Positions 19,824 to 25,725 of a stretch of DNA of 25,725 nucleotides are shown piece after piece. This DNA comes from Branchiostoma floridae (Eukaryota; Chordata; Leptocardii; Amphioxiformes; Branchiostomatidae). The stretch is from positions 10,151,649 through 10,177,373 of the forward strand of contig NC_049989.1 in assembly GCF_000003815.2 (NCBI RefSeq), given 5' to 3'. Both the position numbers and the translations under genes were made by a program. The notes beneath the pieces were generated by a model that was not told the origin of the DNA, did not search any database, and was given only the letters and a program-made list of their open reading frames with translations. Within the stretch, counting starts at the first letter, position 1, and each line of letters begins with the position of its first letter.

Positions 19824-20734
19824 CCTGTTAATCAGATGCTAGAAATAACATTTACTCTCCAGAAATATTAAACTGTACCTATCTATGTCGATAATAAAAT
19901 TTCAAAAGCTGTAAACATTTTTTTTTCGTTGTGCTCCATGGATATACAACGTGTTAAATGAATGATTTATGATTTCATAAATCAAAATATGGGTGTGATG
20001 TAGACATAACCAACACACAAAATGAAGTAAATTGTACACGTCATAAAGTTACCCTTTTATTACTGGCATTCTTATTTACGACTTTAGGTTATTACTTTTT
20101 TATACTAATATTTGTGTCATAATCATAAATCTGCAAACGATGTCGATTTCTACAGACACTTCTACCCTAATATTGTGTAATTCCTAGTTCTGTATCAAAA
20201 GCCTTCGTTGTAAAAAAAAAAATTGGCCCCTAAACGTGTTTTTTTATCTCTCTTGTCCGGTTGAAAACAAAACATCGCAGTTGTAACACACTTGGGAAAT
20301 GCACTGATAACAGGTGTGTATTCGGAGTTCCATAATACCGCCAGAAAAATACTCGACATAATCAACTTTCCATTATGTACCTTTATACTTCCATTGTTGT
20401 TGCTTTCTTCCTTCCTTGTTAATAAAATACGTAATTGTCTGAGTGTACATATATGAGAAAACTGACCTGACGAAAATTTTCATATATTTATATCATTCTA
20501 CGGCACACTCGCTAGGCCCAACAAGGGACCGAAAAGTTTTGACCTTGTTGTCTTTGAATGCATCATTATCTAAGCCTTTTTTTTAATGTGTTGGAACATC
20601 TGGATGTCTGAAGTGTGCATATCTCAGAAATTACTGTTGCTACACTGGTAGATCTCCTTAAATTCACCGTTTTACTTTATTTGGCGATGTTATGATTAGT
20701 GGCGGTATTATGATAGGGGTTGTTAGAGCCTGCT
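19824..20734. other. AT-rich intergenic sequence
   Basis: Very AT-rich with poly(T) and poly(A) runs. No gene, structured RNA or clear repeat recognised. Confidence 0.5.
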
Positions 20735-20918
20735 AAAGCTAAGGGCACAACCCGCCGTACGTGCAATTTGTCCGCACGTTTTTTTGGGGAGGGGAGGGGG
20801 GTGCGTCCGCCACGTATTTCTGAAAACGTTTAGACTGTACAGGGCAGGCGCGTCGCCCGTACTGGCACGTACGGGAGCAAATCCACAGCCCGATAGCACA
20901 CAAAGTTTTGCCTGCATG
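20735..20918 (+). repeat. Dispersed repeat, inverted copy B
   Basis: Opposite-orientation counterpart of 17678-17832. It has an extra G-rich insertion (about 20781-20801) and short additional blocks. The open frames here are chance. Confidence 0.75.
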
Positions 20919-21446
20919 TTAGGAAAGAAAAGAGTTATTTGGAAAGGCCTGCAAAACCCACAAAAATTTCTAAACGTTTACTGACGAAAACAAAACTATA
21001 ACCCTGTTAACGTCACATAGCCCGCTCATTATAGAAAAGGTGGGGCACTTCGTCTTCCACTGCTTCCAGAAAAGAAGTCAAACCCCAAATGCTTAGATCG
21101 TAGCTCTCAGCAGTCCGTATTATTGCTAGAATAGTCACTTGTTTCCACTTGCCACCGTTGTTATCTATACCAAAGTCTTTTAATTCATGTATGTTTACCA
21201 TGTATTCTGTATGTCCCATGTTGCAATTAGCCCTCGGGCAAGAAATTGCAAATAAACTTTCCATTTAAGTTAACGGTGGCGACGCAATGCTACGAAAAGG
21301 CTTTGAAGTCTGGCGCAAAGCGTAAAACAAGAAAAGCGGGGCAAAAATAACATCTCCACGTCGCTACCCAACGAGAACCCACTTAGGGAAAACTTCTGGC
21401 ACGGTTTTTTGTTGTGAGAACAAAATCCCGTTTTTGAAGATCGTCA
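20919..21446. other. Upstream flank of the CNG channel gene
   Basis: Non-coding; chance open frames only. It becomes less AT-rich towards the channel gene. Confidence 0.4.
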
Positions 21447-21779
21447 ATGGATAGTCATGGGTCAGCGGGTCGTCATGGCAACGGAGGGGTCAATGGGGGA
21501 CACGGGGTGACGACATCTGTTTTGGGAATACAATCATACCCCGAGGGCCTTCAGAACATCCTTTCGCGACTTTCCCACGAACTTGACAGCTTTCCGGTGA
21601 CAAGTCAAACTGTGGTATACTGTCTCCGGTTTCCCCGACGGGTCCATTACAGAAGATTGCTCACAGCTATGCGCGGTCGATACCTGATCGCTGCTCTCAT
21701 CACAACCGAGTGGAGGGGGATCCGGTGGCAGTGTACACACTGTACATATAATCCTAGCGCGACGACCAGACTGAGCGTT
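21447..21779 (+). CDS. Upstream open frame of unknown status (111 codons)
   Basis: ATG at 21447 opens a Gly/Ser/His-rich start (MDSHGSAGRHGNGGVNGGHG) followed by a hydrophilic stretch (LQNILSRLSHELDSFP). A donor-like gtgaca follows the DSFP codons. It ends about 200 bp before the channel start codon in a GC-rich region. I do not recognise it. It may be an upstream ORF in the channel 5' UTR, an alternative exon or chance. Confidence 0.2.
21469..21482 (+). promoter_or_regulatory. Near-match RFX X-box
   Basis: GTCGTCATGGCAAC fits the X-box consensus GTNRCC-N(0-3)-RGYAAC with one mismatch and a two-base spacer. It lies about 500 bp upstream of the channel start codon. RFX factors control many cilia genes, and CNG channels often act in ciliated sensory cells. 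Motif match only. Confidence 0.3.
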
Positions 21780-21987
21780 TGAACGGGAGACTTGGAGAGC
21801 GAGCGCCGTCTCAACGGGGGTACCACACGTCTGAGCGACAAATCCGACTTAACCGTGCCGTTATGAGTTTCTCTTGAGCCGTGGAGCAACTTACGAGTGA
21901 GGTTTTACCGCGACCTCTACGTGAAAATCTTCCTGAATCCGTCCAGAGAGTTCCCTCCGAGCTCAGCCTCCAATAACCTGAAGCGAC
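21780..21987 (+). other. Probable 5' UTR and core promoter of the CNG channel
   Basis: GC- and CpG-rich sequence leading into the ATG at 21988. It has no TATA box, and an in-frame stop lies two codons before the start. The transcription start cannot be placed. Confidence 0.4.
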
Positions 21988-24145
21988 ATGGACCAAGGGG
22001 AAGAGGAGAGCGGTGCTTCGGTGCCTAACGGCACAGCGTCCGTAGGAGTAGATCCAGAGCTCGGTAATAACTCCAGCTTGACGGCGTCACCGACCAAGAG
22101 TTCGGAGTCCTCGGGAGCTGAGGGCTTCGCGCACCGCCACCACCGCCGCCGGAGCTCGCCGTGGTGGAACCGGGTAAAATCCGCCGTGCGGATGTCCAAC
22201 AGCGTGAACCCGGACTTGAGAAAGGCAGAGCCGAGACAGGACACGTTCTTAGAACTCTACAACAGATACAGGCAGGAGGAGAATGAGATAAGTAGCGGAG
22301 AGGGGGGAGACCATCACGGCGGCGAGAAGAAGACTTGGACGAAAGAGGACTTCGTCTTAGACCCCGACGGAGACGTCCACATGTGGTGGATAGGACTCGT
22401 GACGTGTGGAGTCGTGTACAACATGTGGCTCATCATCGCTAGAACAGCCTGGGTAGAACTACAGACCGAGTACGCCGCTGTGTTTTACGCCTTAGATTAC
22501 GTCTTTGACCTCTTGTTACTACTTGACATCGTGGTCCACTTTCGGACGAGCTACTTAGAACAGGGTTTGCTAGTCTACAACCCTAAGAAGTTGGCGCGGA
22601 ACTACGTCTTTTCCAAGAAGTTTGTCTTAGACGTGCTCTGTTTGCTGCCGCTGGATTTCTTGTACTTCGCTGTAGGCGTACACCCTCTCCTACGGTCGAC
22701 TCGGTTTTTAAAGGCGCATAGAGCGTTCGAGTTTTACTTCACAGTGGAGTCGAGAACCCACCACCCGACTTTGTGGCGCGTTTTCAACCTTGTGCACGTA
22801 CTTTTCCTCCTCATTCACTGGTTTGCGGGATTTTATTTCCTGATTTCCAAGGCGGAGGGTTTTGGTTCCAACACGTGGGTTTACCCGTCTGCGACTGGAC
22901 AGTACGCGTCCTTGAGCACCAAGTATCTGTGGTCACTCTACTGGTCCTGTCTCACACTGACCACTATAGGGGATCTACCTACACCTGTCACCAACTACGA
23001 GTAAGTTACGACCTTTCTACGTTCACTTAAGGCCCGGTCACACACGTCGCACGACTCTCGTACGATACGATCGCCAACGTATAGGTCAGCACATGACCCT
23101 GAATGCTAAATGTTACAAAAGCACATGTAAAACACTGAGACTTACTACATATCTCAAACGCGGCAATTTAAAAGCGCATTTAACACCTGTTACTTGCTGT
23201 GTTTCCGTGTCCCACAGGAATCGGGTCAGTAGCGTTAATGAGATGTTTTCGTTTCCTCCCAAATGTTTCTGTCAGTGTTTGTTGTCACTCTCTAGTAGCC
23301 GCAACCCATTCATCAATGTCAGCAGAACGAAGTAAGGACCTCTCTAAATATTTAGGGGAGGGAAAATAAGTCCTAAGTGACCCATATTCTTGACCGCAGA
23401 CAGTGGTCACTTATAGCACGGTCACTTTCGTCGTAGGTCGTAACGTTAGTCCCCCTTTATCCACGGGGTAACCTATATCCGGCCTCTCCAAATATTTAGG
23501 ATAGGGAAAATAAGTCCTAAGTGACCCATATTCTTGACCGCAGACTGGTCACTTATGGAACTCTTAAGCTGTAAAATGAGGTCAACGGTACGCGGTATTG
23601 GCAAAGAATAATTTTTGTTTAACTTATGATTAGTTTTGGTTTACCGTTAAGTCAGTTAAAGGTGTACCTAACCACGCATAGATTATGTAACGTTAGATGT
23701 AGAAGTCATTTGATAATCAGAATATTTCATGCAGATATGAGGTCACCGAACTCTTTTTTATTGATGTTTTGCAGTTTTCTGAGTCAGATCACAAACAAAG
23801 TCAGATCTGTTATAAGTCGTCCTGTTTGCTTACTGTATTTCGTCTATTGTGGAATTTTGGTCAAATTGTTTCACGTTTGTAACAACAGTTCATTCAGCTG
23901 CGTCAATAACGACTTTGTCGTGTACACATTTCTCTCAAACTTCCACACAAAAAACAAAAACAAAACCATTTGCTCCGCGTGTGAACTCAGCTTGCAATAC
24001 ACACAAAATGCTATATATATAGAACACGTTTGTTTTGATTGACGTTTTCGCAGACGATAATCCTGCTCATTCTCTCCTCCAATCAGATTCCTGTTCACGT
24101 TGCTAGGATACCTGATGGGCATCTTCGTGTTCGCCATTGTTGTCG
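21988..24145 (+). CDS. Cyclic-nucleotide-gated cation channel, 5' part (exons 1-2), truncated by window end
   Basis: Plasma-membrane cation channel subunit opened by cAMP or cGMP (family knowledge). Exon 1 is 21988-23000, with donor gtaagt at phase 2. Exon 2 is 24087-24145, with acceptor aatcag and donor gttagt at phase 1. The start is supported by an in-frame TGA at 21979-21981 and a good Kozak context (G at -3 and +4). Visible: an acidic, Ser-rich N terminus with a His/Arg run (residues 49-55), S1 about 131-152, S2 166-186, S3 209-229, S4 233-250 with R236, R239, K242 and R245, S5 266-287, the pore loop with TTIGDLP (325-331), and S6 (FLFTLLGYLMGIFVFAIVVG) in exon 2. TWTKEDFVLDPDGD before S1 and GFGSNTWVYP after S5 are typical of CNG channels. 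The filter has Asp where CNGA has Glu (TIGET) and CNGB has Gly (TIGGL). The C-linker and nucleotide-binding domain should lie past 25725. Family call is strong; subfamily (CNGA, or a CNG-like class such as insect CNGL) is open. Confidence 0.92.
23339..23413 (+). repeat. 75-bp direct repeat, copy 1 (CNG intron 1)
   Basis: Nearly identical to 23483-23556: only a few substitutions and a two-base deletion over the length (shared core aaaataagtcctaagtgac). The two copies are 144 bp apart. Confidence 0.9.
23440..23482 (+). mobile_element. Solo MITE end between two direct repeats
   Basis: cgtaacgttagtccccctttatcc followed by acggggtaacctatatccg matches one terminus of the MITE at 16596-16814. The other terminus is absent. 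Confidence 0.65.
23483..23556 (+). repeat. 75-bp direct repeat, copy 2 (CNG intron 1)
   Basis: Partner of 23339-23413; see that entry. It follows directly after the solo MITE end, so the duplicated unit may include part of that element. Confidence 0.9.
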
Positions 24146-24249
24146 GTTAGTAAAAAAAAATGTCCATCTGCAAACCGTTAACCAGATGTCTTTAAACATT
24201 CAATGAAATATACATAGAAAATTATAATTAGAGTAACGTCGAATTGTCA

Positions 24250-24440
24250 AGTAGCTAGGCCAATGCGCACAAGATCACGAGTTAGATTTCTGACATTCAT
24301 GTTGAAAAAGGTACCTTACACGGATGCCCATACCTCAGCCAGGTGTACAATAGGTATCTGACTTCGGTTGGGGAGGTAAAAGGTGGTGGAAGGAGAGTGA
24401 TAGGCTTCGACTTCGAATACCGTACCCTAGACCCACTGCT
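24250..24440 (+). repeat. SINE-like element, second copy
   Basis: A degenerate B-box region (cgagttagatttctgacatt, about 24279-24298) is followed by a body that matches the right part of the element at 16815-16990, with gacttcggttggggaggtaa identical. It lies in the intron after channel exon 2. Confidence 0.6.
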
Positions 24441-25022
24441 CCTACAGCCTAAAAATATTTACGTTTTGTGTATATCTTTACTATGATTTGAAATGAATGT
24501 ACGAGCCGACATGTAATCACTCTAGATAGATATTAAATATGGTAAAACTCCTTCAAACAAAAATGTGTAACTGATGATGACAGTGATATTAGTTTTGCCA
24601 ACGAAGACAGATGAAAATATTTTATGCAAACTTCCATTGTACTTTGCCGTGGTAGAGCGTTGATGCTCTACTATCAACAATCCAAAAAAAAAAAAAAAAC
24701 ATAGGCCAGCAAAAGTGTATCATGAGCGTTCAAAACGGCGAAGAGAGCTTTCTATGGAGGCTACAGAAAATCTACAGTAAAATGTACTTCCTTTTCTATA
24801 GTCATTGCGAACCCCTTCCCGGTTTTACGTGAGTTACGTGTTCAGCTAAAAAATTGAGAAACACTCGAGCAAACCAAATGAGAGACCTCACTACGTACAC
24901 TTCAGGACCTACAATAGCACTTGAGACTGGTTCAAGAGCCTTGTGGGGGGCACAGACTATTTTCTGATCGGTGTAGGCTCTCTATGTGGGGTGGAGCAAA
25001 GGACTTCAAGTGAACGGCGTAG
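24441..25022 (+). other. CNG intron 2, no exon recognised
   Basis: Contains a 7-bp-arm hairpin (gtagagc...gctctac, about 24652-24671) and a poly(A) run at about 24684-24698. No continuation of S6 (expected Gly then a polar segment such as QVGN or NIGS) was found behind any acceptor, so exon 3 is probably outside the window. Confidence 0.5.
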
Positions 25023-25049
25023 CTATTGACAGAAATATTCTGTCAATAG
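25023..25049. repeat. Perfect 12-bp-arm hairpin
   Basis: ctattgacagaa, ata, ttctgtcaatag: exact inverted arms around three bases. The arm sequence resembles parts of the tandem units that follow (attgacaggaac, gtcaatagtg). Confidence 0.9.
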
Positions 25050-25114
25050 TTTAACAAATAGTGCAATGTCCAAATGAAATTTTATATAGAAACATTCCTT
25101 CATTACGATAAAAA

Positions 25115-25412
25115 TTCATTATTCGTGCCAAAGGAGTCCTATTAGCAGGAACATTTGGTTATTAGTGCTACAAGAGTCTTATTGACAGGAACATTGCTTC
25201 ATTAGTGCCCAAAAGGTCTCATTTACAAGAAAATCCTGCCATTAGTTCTAAAAGAGTCTTTTTGACAGGAACGTCATTAGTGCCCAAATAGTCTTATTAG
25301 CGCGGACATACCGTCAAAAGGTCTTATTGTCATGAACATTTCGTCAATAGTGCTTGAATAGTCTTATTGGCAGGAACATCCCGTCATTAGTACCAAAAGA
25401 GTCTTGTTGGCC
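25115..25412. repeat. Degenerate tandem array of ~35-44-bp units
   Basis: About eight units built on cattagtgcc, aaaagagtcttatt and gacaggaacattc, with variable spacing and substitutions. Non-coding, in the intron after channel exon 2. Confidence 0.85.
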
Positions 25413-25725
25413 TCTCATCCTGTCTATAACTTCGGGCTTAGGTGAAAGGGGAGTGATACGTCATCCAGAAAAAAGAGCTTGGTCGAAACAGTTATCATTT
25501 CCCCGACTATGATTCTTCAAATTTCATTGTCGGTTGGCATGGACGACTTTTAAAATCTTGTAGACAACCTCGCCGACCAACTCCCAACCGCAGATGTTCT
25601 TGCTCACGACTATCTCTCAACCATGGTCTGTAGAAGAAAAGAATACCTTCATGGTGCTACAGGGGCTTCTTTTTATGTTGAAAGTCAAACTTTATGGTAT
25701 TGTAAGTGGTTACAGCCTCTACCAG
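25413..25725. other. Intron sequence to the window end
   Basis: No exon, repeat or regulatory motif recognised with confidence. Confidence 0.4.

Noticed and set aside
23626-24042. 138-codon open frame in CNG intron 1
   Set aside because: It lies between two well-supported exons, is Cys/Phe/Ser-rich without domain signature and has no splice support.
24652-24671. gtagagc...gctctac hairpin as a possible tRNA fragment
   Set aside because: Only one short arm pair; no cloverleaf, anticodon arm or B box in the expected places.
24897-24930. cttcag acceptor as exon 3 of the CNG channel
   Set aside because: The following codons do not continue S6 or the C-linker in the required phase.

Overview
The window is animal genomic DNA, most likely from a lancelet (Branchiostoma) or a close relative. 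This is inferred from three things: intron-rich genes with GT-AG splicing, proteins very close to their vertebrate counterparts but not vertebrate, and a high density of short foldback elements and tRNA-derived SINE-like sequences. No prokaryotic, CRISPR, tRNA or rRNA features were seen.

Two genes are well supported, both on the + strand. The first is the orthologue of SMARCB1 (SNF5/INI1/BAF47), the core BAF/SWI-SNF subunit. Eight coding exons (human exons 2 to 9) lie between 6250 and 14806 and rejoin into one open frame of 343 residues plus stop. The conserved first coding exon was not found; it may lie in the 100-N gap at 985-1084 or upstream of the window. The second is the 5' part of a cyclic-nucleotide-gated (CNG) channel. 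Exon 1 (21988-23000) encodes the N terminus, S1-S5 and the pore; exon 2 (24087-24145) encodes most of S6. The C-linker and cyclic-nucleotide-binding domain would lie beyond 25725.

Layout: 1-984 is non-coding with a promoter-like CRE/CCAAT cluster near 728-860. 985-1084 is an assembly gap. 1085-6249 is non-coding or 5' intronic sequence with a SINE-like element (about 2305-2615), a weak candidate first exon (3956-4093) and a foldback MITE (5896-6114). 6250-14806 is SMARCB1, whose introns hold tandem copies of two exon ends, several foldback elements and a CA-rich microsatellite. 14807-21900 is the 3' UTR followed by a repeat-rich intergenic region with a perfect 32-bp-arm palindrome, a MITE nested in a SINE, a six-unit minisatellite carrying CREB/ATF sites, a 182-bp inverted-repeat element and an oppositely oriented repeat pair. 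21900-25725 is the CNG gene and its introns, with more repeats, ending in a degenerate tandem array.

The two genes have no obvious functional link: one is a nuclear chromatin-remodelling subunit, the other a membrane cation channel. The most interesting observations are the tandem duplications of the exon 3 and exon 4 ends with their splice-donor regions in SMARCB1, the CRE-bearing minisatellite upstream of the CNG gene, and a channel with a Gly-Asp-Leu-Pro pore and mixed CNGA/CNGB-like character. I found no convincing wholly new multi-gene system.
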